Shown piece after piece: positions 1 through 12,066 of a DNA stretch of 64,000 bases. Position numbers and translations under genes: made by a program. The DNA lies in assembly GCA_024138025.1 (NCBI GenBank), contig JAMXBD010001587.1, positions 272,967-336,966 of the forward strand. The letters run 5' to 3'. Within the stretch, counting starts at the first letter, position 1. Each line of letters begins with the position of its first letter. The notes beneath the pieces were generated by a model that searched no databases, was not told where the DNA came from, and worked only from the letters and a program-made list of their open reading frames with translations. This stretch comes from Combretum micranthum. Taxonomy: Eukaryota; Streptophyta; Magnoliopsida; Myrtales; Combretaceae.

Positions 1-130
1 GCTCATAAAATGATGCTCATGATGTATGTGTTGATTTAAATAGAATTTCTCATGAAAACAGCAACAAAGAAAATAATGAACAAAAATTGGATGATATGCA
101 TGAACCTATTAATGATGATTTACCTAAATA

Positions 131-1785
131 ATGGAAATTTGTAAAAGCTTATCCAAAATATCTAATAATTGGAGAACCTTCAAATTGTGTTCAAACAAGA
201 TCATATTTAAGGAATTTAAGCAATATGGCTTTCTTATCTCAATTTGAGCCTAAAAATGTTGATGAAGTCTTAAAAGATGAGTTTTGGATTAATGCAATGC
301 AAGATGAATTAAACCAATTCATAAGGAATGATGTATGGAATTTGGTTCCTAAACCTTAAAATAGAACTATCATATGAACCAAATGGGTGTTTAGAAGAAA
401 AAATTGATGAATCCAGTTTAATAACAAGAAATAAAACTAGATTGATTGCTAAAAGTTATTACTAAGAAGAAGGAATTGACTTTGATGAGACATTTACCCC
501 GATAGTTAGGCTAAATCTATAAGAATTTTTTGGCATATGTTGCTTTTAAGAATTTTACTCTTTTTCAAATGGATGTCAAAAGTACTTTCTTAAATGGCTT
601 TATAAAGGAAGAAGTCTATGTAGAGCAACCACTGCATTTTGAGAAAAATGAATTTCGCAATTGTGCTTTTAAATTGAACAAAGCTCTTCATGGACTAAAG
701 CAAGCTCCTAAAGCTTGGCATAAAAGACTCAGTAGCTTCCTGTTAAAGAATGGTTTTTCAAGGGAAAAAATTGATACAACTTTATTTATTAAAAATCATA
801 AGTCTGATACATTGATTGTGCAAATCTATGTTGATGACATTGTGTTTGGAGCTACAAATATGAGTCTTATAAAAGATTTTGTTTGAGTCCATGAAAAAAA
901 ATTTTGAAATGAGTATGATGGAGGAACTCAATTATTTTCGTGTCTCCAAATCAAACAAGTCGAGAAAGAACCTTTATCAATCAAGCTAAATAGATAAAAG
1001 ATTTGTTAAAAAGGTTCAAAATGGATAATTGCAAATCAAAACCAATATCTATGAGCACAAGTATTAAGCTTGATAAAGATGAAAAAGGTAAAAATGTTTG
1101 TGAAAAGATATATAAAGGCATGATAAACAGTTTATTATCCTTGACAGCTTCTAGACCTGATATCATGTTTTTTGTATGTGTATGTTCATGGTTTTAATCT
1201 TGCCTAAAAGAATCATACTTGAATGCGGTAAAACGCATTTTCAAGTATCTTGCAGGCACGATTGAAATTGGCTTGTGGTATCCAAAATTTTATTCTTTCA
1301 ATCTAATTGGATACTTTGATTTTGACTTTTCTAGATGTAAAGTATATAGGAAAAGTACAAGCGGCACATGCCATTTTCTTGAAAATTTTCTAATATCTTG
1401 GCACTTTAAAAAGCAAAATTCGATTGCACTCTTAACTACAGAAGCTGAATATATAGCAGCTAGCAATGGTTATACATAAATTTTATAGATGAAACAAACT
1501 TTGCTTGTTTATGGTTTAACTTTTTTAAATGTTCCAATTCCTTATGATAATACAAGTACTGTAAATTTGACTAAAAATCCAATCCCAACACTTAAGGACC
1601 AAGTATATCCAAATTAGACATTATTTCATAAAAGATCATGTTCTAAACAAAGATATCAACTTGGAATTTATTGATACAAATAATTAGATTGTTGATATTT
1701 TTACAAAACCCTTAAGTGAAGATCATTTCTACACTTTAAGAAGAGAATTGAGAATGACAAAGCAAGATGAGTACTGGATATTGAA
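131..1785 (+). pseudogene. copia reverse transcriptase and RNase H, decayed
   Basis: Translations in several frames give a copia RT start at about 131-420, then the RT core at 530-886 with [23 protein letters not shown] and the catalytic YVDD box (about 828-839). RNase H follows at 1219-1479 with AVKRIFKYLAGT, RKSTSGTCHFL and TEAEYIAAS. The C-terminal part (about 1610-1760) contains VDIFTKPLSEDHF. Stops and frame changes near 358, 516, 885, 1196 and 1478 break it into pieces, so no full protein can be made. In an intact element this polyprotein region copies the RNA genome into DNA. Confidence 0.88.
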
Positions 1786-1980
1786 CTAAGTTGATATAGA
1801 ACAGGATTTTGGGCTAAATAAGCTGTTAAATATAATATATGCCTAAAATCTAGTTTGTGCTTGTGTTGGATCTGTTTTTGTGCTAATCTGTGATAAACTG
1901 ATTTGTTTTGGATGTTGCATCTGTGATGATGATAACCTATTGTGATTGCAAATCTATGATGTGTTAGCTTGATGTTTTGA

Positions 1981-2263
1981 AAACTCTTATCTGTATATAG
2001 GCAAGCGATAAAGTCCTATGTAAGCATGGGCATATGTGTGAAGTCCTATCGATGTATAGGCATGTGTAGTGAAGTCCTATCTGTGTATAGGCAAGTGCTG
2101 AAGTCCTATATGAGCATAAGCATGTGTGTGAAGTCCTGTTGGTGAATAGGAATGTATGTGAAGTCCTATGTGAGCATAGGCAAGTGTGGTCAAATCCTAT
2201 CTAAGCATAAGCAAGTGGTGTAAAGTCCTACATGGATATGGGCAATGTGTGAAGTCCTCTGTG
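1981..2263 (+). repeat. tandem repeat array, about 30-bp unit
   Basis: About nine to ten imperfect units share the core AAGTCCTAT...TATAGGCAAGTG. Each has a conserved AAGTCCTAT and a GCATAGGCA-like half that can pair with it (CCTAT/ATAGG). The array lies between RNase H and the 3' LTR of the copia element, a non-coding zone that is often repeat-rich in Sireviruses. Confidence 0.85.
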
Positions 2264-2385
2264 ATTGAAACATTTGCTCGGATTGTTTTCATTTGTTATC
2301 TGTTATAGTATTGTTTTTTATGAGTACAAATGGGGAGAGAATCAGGGACGCACAATTAATAATATGCATGAAGTTTGTTTTGATT

Positions 2386-2420
2386 GGAGGGGGAGGGGGA
2401 GGGGGAGGGGGTGGTTGGGG
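2386..2420 (+). other. G-rich purine tract
   Basis: Repeats of GGGGGA run into GGGGGTGG. It may act as an extra polypurine tract upstream of the LTR, since multiple purine tracts are reported for Sireviruses. The tract adjoining the LTR itself is AAAAAGGGAGAAAT at 2582-2595. Confidence 0.5.
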
Positions 2421-2595
2421 TTTAGATAACATATTAAGTGTATTTATATTTCCTAAATTTAAGCATTAGAAATATGTTTTGAAACCTAGAAAATTGAAAA
2501 ATTTCTTGGTTACTGAATGCTTAATTAAGAGGGAGTATGCTGTAGTGAATATGAGTTAATTGTGTATAAATTATTCTCATCAAAAAGGGAGAAAT

Positions 2596-3585
2596 TGTTG
2601 AACTTGAAAGTTCAATGTGAATTTGGATGAGACAATAAAATACACAATCAACTATTTATTTGTTGTAAACTACACTTAATTAATCATATATGCATGTTTT
2701 GTGCGTGTTTGTGGAGTTTTCTGCAGGTTTTAATAAAAACAAATGGTCGAGGGTAAGCCAAAGTCAAATGTTAAGGCACAACAAAGTAAAGGATAAAGAT
2801 TGATAAGATTAAAAACGAGAAATTAGTGGTCAAGAGTCACGTCAAGGGTTTGACGTAATAAAGAGTTGAGGTGCGACTAGATCAAACTCAAGGCTCTGCA
2901 AAGCTAAAGACAACACAGTGTTGGTCGCGGATCAATTCGAGGCCTCGACATATTCAAGTTTAGGGCATAACAGCTCAAATTTTAGGGCTCAAAGAAGAGC
3001 GCGTGTGGAGGCTATTGAAGGCAAAGTTTGGGCGCGACGAAATAAGGCGCGACGGATATTTGAGGTGCAACAACTTAAAGTCTAATGCTGATGTGGTAAG
3101 AAAAGAGTCGTTGAAAGGCATTTCATGTTTGTCAAGCCATAGAAATTTTGTCTAACGGACTTTTGAATTTCAAAGGTTATTTATATACAAAGTCTTGGCG
3201 ATCACAAGAGGAATAAAGTGCCAAAATCAATTACGAGCTCATTAACTGTGATCAAACAAATTCCTTTTCTTTGTTCTCTTGTACATAATATTTGCAAATT
3301 ATTAAGAGAGAGAAGATACATTTTAGTGCTTAGTTCATATTTATTGCTATTTGTATAAGAGCACTTAAAGAGAAAGGAAATTTTTGTTTCCTATGGGTGT
3401 ATATTGCTTATCTCGAGCTAACTTTTGAAATTAATTAAAGCAGTGGTGAAGACCTCAAAAGAGGCACTTGGTGAACCGTAGAGAGTAGGCAAAGGACCGA
3501 ACTCCACATTAAATTTGTGGCTTGATTTTCTCTATCCCTTTGTTTTATTTTATACATTCTATTTATTGTTTAGTTATCCTAAACC
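2596..3585 (+). repeat. 3' LTR of the Sire-type copia element
   Basis: The LTR starts TGTTGAAC directly after the purine tract AAAAAGGGAGAAAT. A TATA-like TTATATAC lies near 3180, followed by an R/U5-like stretch to about 3560. The right end is set approximately where gypsy gag homology on the other strand resumes. The second LTR is outside the window, so the length (about 1 kb) cannot be confirmed by comparison. Confidence 0.6.
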
Positions 3586-3601
3586 GATAGTGCCATCTCA
3601 A

Positions 3602-4200
3602 TGTTGAATTTTTATCGATTGAAGAATGCCCTTGCTAGCTTGTCCCAAGTGTCAACTTCTTGAGGATCCAATTGGGCATACTAGGCCAGTGCCGGTCCTG
3701 TGAGACTATCCTGGAAAGTTTGCACCATCAACTTATCAAATTTTACATATTGCCCTATCCTTCACATGTATAACCTTGTGTGCATGTTAAGGTAACCAGT
3801 CCTATCATATTTTTCAAATTCTGGTGCCTTGAACTTTTCTTGAAATGCACCTTCCTCAAATTGTGGTAAGTTTAAGATTGCGAATTGATTAAAGCCAATG
3901 AATGTTTTCATTTTTTTCAAATTTTTTTTTGTCCATTTCCTTAGCTTGAGCCTCGAGCTCCTTGAATTCAACAGCATTGAATTCATGTTGGGTTTCATCA
4001 CTTTTGAGGGGTTGATCATCGATCCCCTTCTATGTTCCTAAAAATCTTTCCTGCTCCTGATCGAAATCTTGAGTTAGGGTTTGCATCTGTTCAGCCACCT
4101 TAAGTAACATTTGCTCCATCGAGTTAAGCCTTTGTTTAGTGGCCTGATCGGAGGTATTGTTGTAGGAAGTAACCACCTTTGCACGAGACCGAGTTTTAAT
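3602..4200 (-). pseudogene. Ty3/gypsy gag fragment
   Basis: Minus-strand translation shows a helical N-terminal part (about 4190-3940, with MEQMLLKVAEQMQTL) and then the retrotransposon gag signature FKAPEFEKYDRTG (about 3830-3790). The capsid core segment FQDSLTGPALA and TWDKLARAFFNR (about 3720-3610) follows. The match to plant gypsy gag wording (FKxPxFEKYDGT, LxGAALxWY, WxDLAxAF) is clear. Homology stops at about 3590, where the copia LTR begins. Frame changes and a stop after AFFNR mark decay. Confidence 0.75.
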
Positions 4201-4512
4201 GGGACTCCTTAGCTGTTTAAATGCTATCTTTCAAGACCTAGTAAAAAACTCAAGTATCTGTTTAGTATATTTTGAAAACTCACTTCTTGTTCTAGGAATA
4301 AATCAAAGAATGAATCATATGCCAAAAATGTAAGGATGCAACACACGCATGCAAATGGGGATGATGACTAAAAATTGTAGTGAATCTTAAATATTTCATT
4401 GGAGTTACATTTCTTTCAAAAATGGGAGTCTAAAATCACCATTATTATATTCTTTCTTCTCCTATTTCTCTTAAATTTTTTTCAAAAAGAGAAAGACATT
4501 ATATAAAGATTC

Positions 4513-4950
4513 CTAAACTAGTCTTCTTACTTTATTTAGGCAAATGACTTTTTCTTCCAACATGCGAATTTTCTTCCTAGCCTCTTTCTGTTCTGCTTCT
4601 AGAGACAAAATCTTACTTCGAGCTTCCTGAAGTTTGTAGGTTAGGCTTTGCTCTCTTTCTTGGAAATCCTGGTAGCACACTTCCATACAAGTTGACACAG
4701 TTTCTATATAAGCAATAACTTCTGGATTAGGTTCAGGCGGTATTGGCTCAAGGATGTTAGGGACCTCATACTGGGTGTCTTTAATTCTCTTTAGCTGATG
4801 GGCTACGTACCACCCGGTAGCCTTATATTTCTTAGTCTCCTTATTTTCTGGCTCAATCTCATAGATGGGCTTGATCTCCCTATTATCCCATAATGCCTTG
4901 ACTTGTGCAACCTTAGCTTTCAAGGCTGCAAAAGTTTTGGTAAGATCCAA
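4513..4950 (-). pseudogene. coiled-coil segment of the gypsy-type element
   Basis: An open stretch of 145 codons is charged and heptad-like in its C-terminal half (about residues 95-140, rich in E, K, Q, L), which predicts a coiled coil. Residues 20-80 include a WYVAHQLKRIKD segment and a proline-rich link. It follows the DUF7745-like region in the same orientation, with only a stop or frameshift between, so it was probably the C-terminal part of the same first ORF ahead of gag. The function in such elements is unknown. Confidence 0.55.
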
Positions 4951-4957
4951 GTAATCA

Positions 4958-6009
4958 ATCGTAACCTACTCCAAATCTAGCCTGATGGTGATCTCTTGTA
5001 GCATGCCATATTGCCTTATCACGATAGAGGGATAATAGCTTACACAGCCTATTATTTCGATTAGGGGCACTGCAGGGTATTCCTTACAGCCCAAAATAGC
5101 AACTGGACATTTGAACTAACGAGCTTGCCACAAGTAATCTTTAGGTCTCATGTCTTTTAAGATGGAAATTATGTTCTAAAGAGGTTCATTATCTTCGATA
5201 TGGACTCGTTCGATGAATGATTGCGTAAGATCGTAGTTGGCGCAAATAAAGGCCCCATTAGTTAATTCCTGCCCATAGTATTTAGTATGGCTAGCAAACT
5301 AAATCATCATTAATTGCATACCATATTTAAAACTTCCTCAGCCTTTAGACTTAATGTGATTCAGACTTCGGATTTGTTTGGCTAACAGGGCAGGGATGTA
5401 TGATCTGCTGGCCAAATATTGAGCTACGAGTTCAATCACCTGGTAATGGATGAACAGGTTTCCATTAGGGAATAGAATGGTATCAAAAGCAGTGGTTATG
5501 AAGGCGTTGACCCTGTTTTCCTCCCATATGTTAGATGGTATACAAAAAAGATTTCTTTTGTTCTTGAAGTTATCAGGAGTTCCAAACCAATCCATTAAGG
5601 AAGACCACCTGATGCAGGATTCATTGCAGTCCTTCATAGAGTCAACTATTGGTCCCTTTTCGCCCCCAAAAAGTGTGAAATGATATGGGTAGGGCCGTGA
5701 GCAGGGTCGAGAATGTAAATTCCTTTTGAAGTGGGCGGAGCCTGAAGCAACCTACCATATTCTCCAATGGTTGGGCTTAAGACATGCTAGCCTAAACAAA
5801 AAGCTACTCTTCTCTTCCGACTCCCATAAGTAGGTGAGGGCCCGGAACAAAGTAAAGAGAATCTGAACTCTTGGAAGGTCAAGAATTAGGCCAAGCCTAT
5901 CTTTGATGAATGACTGTTGCACTAGGCTGAAACTGACCATCCATTGGTCCAATAGAAGCATGGGGTCTTTGAAAGCTTCTACACAGTGTTCTCTTATAAG
6001 GCGGACCAC
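4958..6009 (-). pseudogene. DUF7745-like (plant mobile domain-like) region
   Basis: Pieces in different frames, read 5' to 3' on the minus strand, are LFTLFRALTYLWESEEKSS, PTIGEYGRLLQAP, LFPNGNLFIHYQVIELVAQ, YIPALLAKQIRSLN and GCKEYPAVPLIEIIGCVSYY. Their order and wording match the plant DUF7745 family, which resembles the plant mobile domain and is commonly found in uncharacterised, transposon-linked proteins. Frameshifts near 5750 and 5640 and several stops break it. Its position upstream of gag suggests an extra ORF of the retroelement (inference). The biochemical role is not known. Confidence 0.6.
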
Positions 6010-7475
6010 AAATTAGTACCGATATTGGTACTTGAGCTTAAAACATCATTTCTTGGAGTAAATTGAAAATTACATTACATACATATAGACTATACAACTA
6101 TTTACAAAGGAAAGCCCCCTTTTTTTTTTTGAAAATGCAACTCCTTTTTTCTTGTTGATTTACCATAAAAAAAAAAAATGTAGTCACCATCCCATGATAA
6201 TGAATGCAAGATTTGGTGGGTTCTAAAGGTTCCCCAATTTTAGCGGATCACAGGTCGATACTAAACTAGAGTGGGAGGTCATTTCATGAACCAGAGGGTG
6301 GAAAGCAACAGCTCCCGAATCCTACTTGCAACCTCCCTCTCTAGGGTCCTAAGACGACCTGGTTCTTACAATACCTAACACACATTTCATGAAAAAAAAA
6401 ATGCCTCAATTATTTATAGAAGTTCCTCTTTCTTTTTTTTTTTTTCCCTTCTACATCACTTAAAACATTAGTACAACTATTTAGAAATTAATAGCTATAC
6501 AAGTAATACACAAAAATGAATATGAAAAGGATAAACTTTAAATTCAAAATTTTAAGTGGCTAGCCCTCTTTAAATAATATGTTAGTCTCTAGTAGAGTGG
6601 CCAAGCTGTCGAGCTTGGATTTTTCATTTCCTGGTTTCATTTCTCTTAATCTGATTTCTACCAAACCCTAACCCATTCGGTACATACCCTCGACTAGGAA
6701 TTAAAAGAAATATATTTTTGAAAATATTTTGGTGTTGCCATCCGATCAAGATCGGGAAAAAATATAAGTTAAAATCATTGGGTTAGTTAATTCTAACTTT
6801 GCCACTAGTCTGCGAAAATAAATGGATTTAAAGCCAAAATTTATAAACCAGAGATTTTGGATTAGGGGGCTATCCTATTAAAACCATATGGTTACCACTT
6901 AAAATTCATAACTTAAAATTTATCCTTTTAATGCTCAAAATAAGTAAAGAAGTAAATAAATAAATCAAATTTCATGAATTTCTATATTTATAATTTTATT
7001 TACAAATTAATAACAAAATCACTTAATATTTACAACATAACTAATTAATTTAAAATTTGCAAGATAATGGAATAAAAATAATTTTTATAGATTTTTATGT
7101 CGCCCCAAACGTGCCTACGTGCTTGCTAATTCGGATCAGACAAACGTAGTTCTTTTTAGAAAAATTTAATTTGATGGTTTATTTTAGATTTTTGAATTCT
7201 TTTCATTTTAAGTCTATTAAATTTTCTCTCTCTTTTGAAACGGAATTTTATGTGAGATCCTAGTAATTACCTTTTTTGTCACATTTTTTTTAGAAAATAG
7301 GTTTTTCTATGTTTTAAATTTTTATATATATGCTTTATATATCTTATAATACTTATACTATACTACTATTCAAACATAAATACATATATATATATATATA
7401 TATTGGAAAGGAAAACAAATCATACAGAACCCTATAGTTATTTTATTATTATTTTTTTCTATTGTTTATTAGCTA

Positions 7476-7519
7476 CAATAATAATAATAATAATAATAAT
7501 AATATAATAATAATAATAT
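7476..7519. repeat. (AAT)n microsatellite
   Basis: A nearly uninterrupted AAT repeat with one slipped unit. Confidence 0.9.
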
Positions 7520-7983
7520 TAACTTACCTGGGTCGGGTCGGTTAGATCTGGAGTCGGCTCGGAGCTGGATCGTCAAAGCTAGCGTCAAAGGAGGCTGAGG
7601 AGTTCGAAAACCACCAATTTGGGTGGTTTTAGACGGTCAAAATTGCTGGATTAGTCAATTGAGGAGCGATGAATGTTCTAGCGGAGGTGGTTTGCTTCGA
7701 AAATGGCCGAAATGGGTGATTCGGAGCCCTAAACACAGCGGCCATCAGAGTTCTTCATAGATGTGGGGATTAAGCTTCAAAACTCGAATAAAAACTTCCA
7801 ATAGATAGATCAAATACTTCTAAAGCTTCCTATCACACTCAAATTACTCGAGAAAGCCTCTGAACCTATTGAATTTGAAAATTTTGAACTCGAACAAAAA
7901 TTCTCGATCTCATATTCTAACTTCTTTGAGTGTTTTTGAGAGTTTTTAATGATTGTGGATGATGGGAATGAAGAACTTGACCC

Positions 7984-7992
7984 CTATTTATA
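7984..7992 (-). promoter_or_regulatory. TATA box of the gypsy LTR
   Basis: TATAAATAG on the minus strand lies inside the LTR and would start transcription toward lower coordinates at about 7955-7960. A consensus splice donor, CAGGTAAG, lies downstream at 7530-7523. Confidence 0.5.
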
Positions 7993-8917
7993 CTAATTAG
8001 AGGTCGAATTTGGTGGGAATTTGATCAAAATTCACAAAACGCATGCACACGTGAATTTGGGTTTTTAAGCTTGATTGATCATGTTTTTACAATTTTCAAG
8101 TGTGATTGGCCTTGGAATTGTGTTAAGTGTGATAAACTAAGTTTAATTCATGCTCTTGGAAGTTTAATTCGTCAAAACGAATTCAGATTTTGGGAATTGT
8201 TCTAGGTGTGAAACGAATGTGTTCGTGTTTTTCAACTCAAAATTAAAGTGTGAAAGCACAATTTTTGAAGTCAAACTTTGATTCATACTTATAGTATTCT
8301 AAGTCTACTTAAGATCCCCTTATTAATTTTACAAAAAACGAATGGGAAATTAGTAAAAAAATGGCCTTGAAAATGGCCATTCACGCGCAAAAACTGGCTT
8401 TGCCCAGTGAGAAGACAACGCACGTGCTTTGTATGTGGGTCGTAATTGGCTACGTGCAGACACGTGTCCCTCACGCGCCTGTGCAAAAAAATTTTACATT
8501 TTCCTTCTGCGCGAATTGAACTCGAGTCCTTTATGTGTATGCATGTTTGTTTTACCAACAGCCATTTGGCTTGTGCCTTGATTTCTTTTGCACTCAAATT
8601 GTATTTAAGGCTTCCAAAAATTAAGGTTTAATTAGATAAATCTAATTCAATTAATTCCAAAATAAATTTATAATAATAATTAGTATTATATCAAGTCAAA
8701 AAAATATTTTACAAAATTATTATTATTTATTATTACTATTTTTTCTTTTTTCTTTCTCATTTTTTCTCCTCTTTATTTCTTTTCTTTTTTTTTCTTTCTC
8801 TTTTATTTTTTTTTTCTATACTTTTTTTATAGTATTCATAACAATTTGCGGGCTTAACATAATATTAATTTTCACTATAAATTAAAACCTTAAATGCGTA
8901 AAAATAGGGTGTCTACA

Positions 8918-11566
8918 AAGTTGACAAGAAACCCAACCAAGTAATGATGTCTCAGAACTGGAAGTTGCCATGGTTAGAAATGAATACCATGTGTTGCAAG
9001 TTGATAAATGAGAGCCTGTAGACTGTTCCAACCACTATAATGGAGCACCCACACTGATGGAGCTCTCTTAGACCAACTAGAAGCTTGACTGGAACTCAAT
9101 TTACCCAAATAGAGTATACTACCATCGAGCAACTGGTCTCCGAAAAAGCCACTACAATGTGTGCTATGTCAAGCGGCTGAGAGATAGAAAAAGATGAATG
9201 ACCTTCAGAGATGAAGAATACTTGCGATAAACAACATCAAGAAAGTTAGATTTTAAGAGCATCAATGCAAAAATAGGCATCTCAAGACTTACAAAGATCA
9301 AACCTTAAACTCAATAATGTCACACGTAGGAGCTTATTGGTTGAACAAAAGGAAAAAACTGTGCTAATGGAGGAGAATGAATGAATCATGAGGAATTATG
9401 GAGACTGAAGAGGGAGTTGGTTATTTACTAAATGAGAGGAAAAGTTAGAATGAGACAAATTTTTTTTTGGAATACGTTGAAGACAAAGAAGAACAAGTGT
9501 TTTAACAGAAACAAGTTATCCTTTTTATACCTTGAGCCAATCAGATTTTGGCACCTCTTTAATGGTACAAAATCTGTACCATGAATGTGTTGATTGGCAT
9601 AGGGATGCCAAATGGAAAATATATGTGAGCTGAAGTAATGTTGAAATTGACAAAAGCTATAGACCTTAAAGTGAATTTGGTCATTTATTTGAATTAGTTG
9701 GCAAATGGAAAATGACAAGAGTAACCAAGATGATAGAATTGAAGCGCTTACTTGAGCGCTTAAACCAAGCCCTTTATACCTCATTAGAGCACTCATGAGA
9801 TGATTAACTCCACAACAACGTCCCCTCACTCAACAAAAAATGATAGAACAACAACAACTCATAAAGCAACCAAAGTAATGGCAGCATGATGTCTACCGAC
9901 CTACTCTAACAACGCGTCAAGCATAACTCCATGTCAATTTCAAGTAGCGCTCACTACGGAGAACCCATGTGCATAGATCCAAACACTTACTGCCAGCTTT
10001 GTCAGTGCCCAATAGGAGGACCACTTGGAGTGCTCACGATTCTTAGCAAGGAGCATCTATTAGCATCCATCATAATACACATAAAAACCTCAACATCAAG
10101 CTTTAAACATAAAATCTCTGACCTCCTTTCAAGTTTGGATTTGATCTTTGATAGGGTCAAGAGCAATCGAAGTCCAAGTTTCCAAATCAAATGCAAAAAG
10201 TGCAAGAGAGAACATTACTTGGAGATAGTGTTATATTAAATTGAGTTGCAAACTCGAACTAAGCCTCATCTCTTTAAAAGTTCTCTTCATCACTTAATAG
10301 ATAGTACATCGTGTGAAGATAGATGCAGAATGCAAAGGTAGAATGCAAGGGCAAAATGCAAATGTGGGAATAATATGTTTCGTTCGATTCCTTCAACACG
10401 TATTATGCATGTTGACGTGCGGTTATTTGCTTAGATATTCAATTTGATTTGATATCATGAAATGGAGGGATGCTGCTGTCTCATGCTTTATCATACTAAA
10501 TACAACTGAATTGTGACATGTACTGCTTTTGTCTCTTTGTATTGGTTGTTGGTGGAATTGAAGTGAAGAGATTGAAGCTATGCGTTTTTTGATCCATGTT
10601 GAAAATGAAAATGCATGTGAGATGTATGGTATGGACAAGTGACAATCCATAAAGGGTGAAATACAGACATTATCGATTTTCCATGGAGATGTAAAGGATA
10701 GGTCTAAAATCAAATTTCAAATTATCAACATGAATCTTCATTATGTTGCTAGAAGAATATAGTGCAAAATTTATTTATTTAAAATTGATATCAAGCTTTA
10801 GATACCTTTTCGAATAATTTGGACAATGAAGCTTATGCATCATGCATCAATCTCAAATTGATAAATTGGCAATTATATTATGAGTAGTGATGTGACCAAG
10901 GTCATAGACATCAAATGAGCCGCAAAAGAATAGTACATAGCTCATGCACATGAGAAAACTTGGTATAGTCAATAAAGCAAATGGTTATATAAATGAGAAA
11001 AATATTATCTATTGTAAGCAAACAACAAAGTCAATAATAATTGTGATGTGTTTTTTGACATGGAAAAATTCATTTAGATATGAAAGATGAGCTAACCTAT
11101 GCGAAGAAGGCCACCCTTCAAAGAAAGCCCATCGATACATGTTGTTATCTTAGAGATGATATGGTTTTAGCCTAAGATGACAGGTGAAGTCAAACAGTAT
11201 TGCAAGTGTGCACACCAAGATGATTCAGTACTTTGTAAGATTATGTTAGACTATTGCATCATGAATTTCTAAAAAAGTTAACATGCCAAATAGCAATGCA
11301 GTTATTTCATAGCACCCATACACTAGGTGAAACTTTAACCATTAGAAATGGCTTAATTAATGGCCAAATCCCTTTGATATAGCCCAAAGGACTTTGATTA
11401 AGGAGGAAGAGGTATATAGATGTATGAATTTGATTACAAAGGCTTTAAGCCTTTTTTTTTTTTTTAAGTTTAACTCTTTGGGTAATGTGACAGGGCTTAA
11501 AGAGTTGGGCCCAACTCAATTGAGATGATCAGGGGAGTTTTTGCATGGTAGGCTTGGAGTAGGATC
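8918..11566. other. non-coding block, no gene recognised
   Basis: Base composition here is less AT-extreme than elsewhere. Short open stretches exist on both strands (for example 9428-9829 minus and 9931-10239 plus). None shows a family motif I recognise, a conserved start context, or splice-linked continuation. The block adjoins the outer end of the gypsy LTR and probably contains older transposon or intergenic DNA. A poly-T run lies at 11453-11465. Confidence 0.4.
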
Positions 11567-12066
11567 TGTTGGAATTAGCCAATCCAATTCCAACTTTTCT
11601 TAAATTGACTTACATACATTACAAATAAAGGCCTTAATGGGCTAGGTGCATAAGGAAGCCCACTTCTATATCCATAAAGTTACCAAACATAACATTCCAC
11701 ACATTTCTTATCTTAACTGTTGGTCATCTATCTTATCTAATGGACAACATCGATAATTAGATCCTCTATAAATGCCCTTAGTCTTCACCTCATTTGAATA
11801 ATTGGAAATTTATGACAAATGTCGTCATGTTGTCGGATTACTGTCTTGGTGAATCAAATGCTTGTTTTGATTAAGAATGGATATCGATTCATCACACTCA
11901 GTGAGGTTGATGCTTTCTAACTCCCTCACCTGTTGTGCATGTGTTGGAGCCTATCGAGACTACCTACTCCTCTTTACTACACGATCTCTCTTGATCATCC
12001 TAGTATGCGTTGTTTCCGTTGTCCCTTGTAGCACGATAGTCAAGCGGCACGCACCTGATTGTTACA
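11567..12066 (+). repeat. possible solo copia-type LTR
   Basis: The block starts TGTTGGAATTAGCCAATCC, a common copia LTR opening. It has a TATA-like CTATAAATGCCC at about 11763-11774 and a pyrimidine-rich leader-like stretch beyond it. The right end is uncertain; TTGTTACA near 12066 is a candidate. No target duplication or partner LTR was found. Confidence 0.3.

Larger units (their letters stand above)
1..3585 (+). mobile_element. Ty1/copia (Sire-type) retrotransposon, 3' half
   Basis: The sequence runs in order from the end of the integrase-to-RT linker through reverse transcriptase, RNase H, a non-coding tandem-repeat region, a purine tract and a 3' LTR. The 5' half lies left of the window. 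Wording around the RNase H and the long region between RNase H and LTR resemble plant Sireviruses (family knowledge). It sits in reverse orientation within the gag of the neighbouring gypsy relic, whose gag homology resumes at about 3590. The exact right end and target duplication could not be fixed, because no clean CA end is visible. Many stops and frameshifts show it is dead. Confidence 0.8.
3586..8917 (-). mobile_element. Ty3/gypsy-type relic with DUF7745-like and gag regions
   Basis: Read on the minus strand, the order is a long LTR (8917 to about 6191), a DUF7745-like region (6009-4958), a coiled-coil segment (4950-4513), and a gag N-terminal helix plus gag core (about 4200-3602). At that point the copia element interrupts gag. 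Protease and pol would lie left of the window. Frameshifts and stops throughout show it is inactive. The LTR end and primer site near 6190 are uncertain. Confidence 0.65.
6191..8917 (-). repeat. long LTR of the gypsy-type relic
   Basis: The minus strand starts TGTAGACACCC at 8917, a familiar plant gypsy LTR start. A TATA box lies at 7992-7984. The inner end is placed near 6191, before a TGGTGACTACA sequence that could be a decayed primer-binding site. Only one LTR is in the window, so both boundaries are inferred. Microsatellites (TA)n at 7385-7403 and (AAT)n at 7476-7519 lie inside. Confidence 0.5.

Noticed and set aside
1981..2263. CRISPR-like array
   Set aside because: Units are head-to-tail diverged repeats without unique spacers, inside a plant retrotransposon.
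8289..8597. 102-codon minus-strand open frame
   Set aside because: It lies inside the long gypsy LTR, has no family motif, and overlaps an opposite frame. A chance ORF.
9428..9829. 133-codon minus-strand open frame
   Set aside because: Composition is hydrophobic and Cys/His/Phe-rich with no recognised domain, no TATA or splice support, and it ends in low-complexity sequence.
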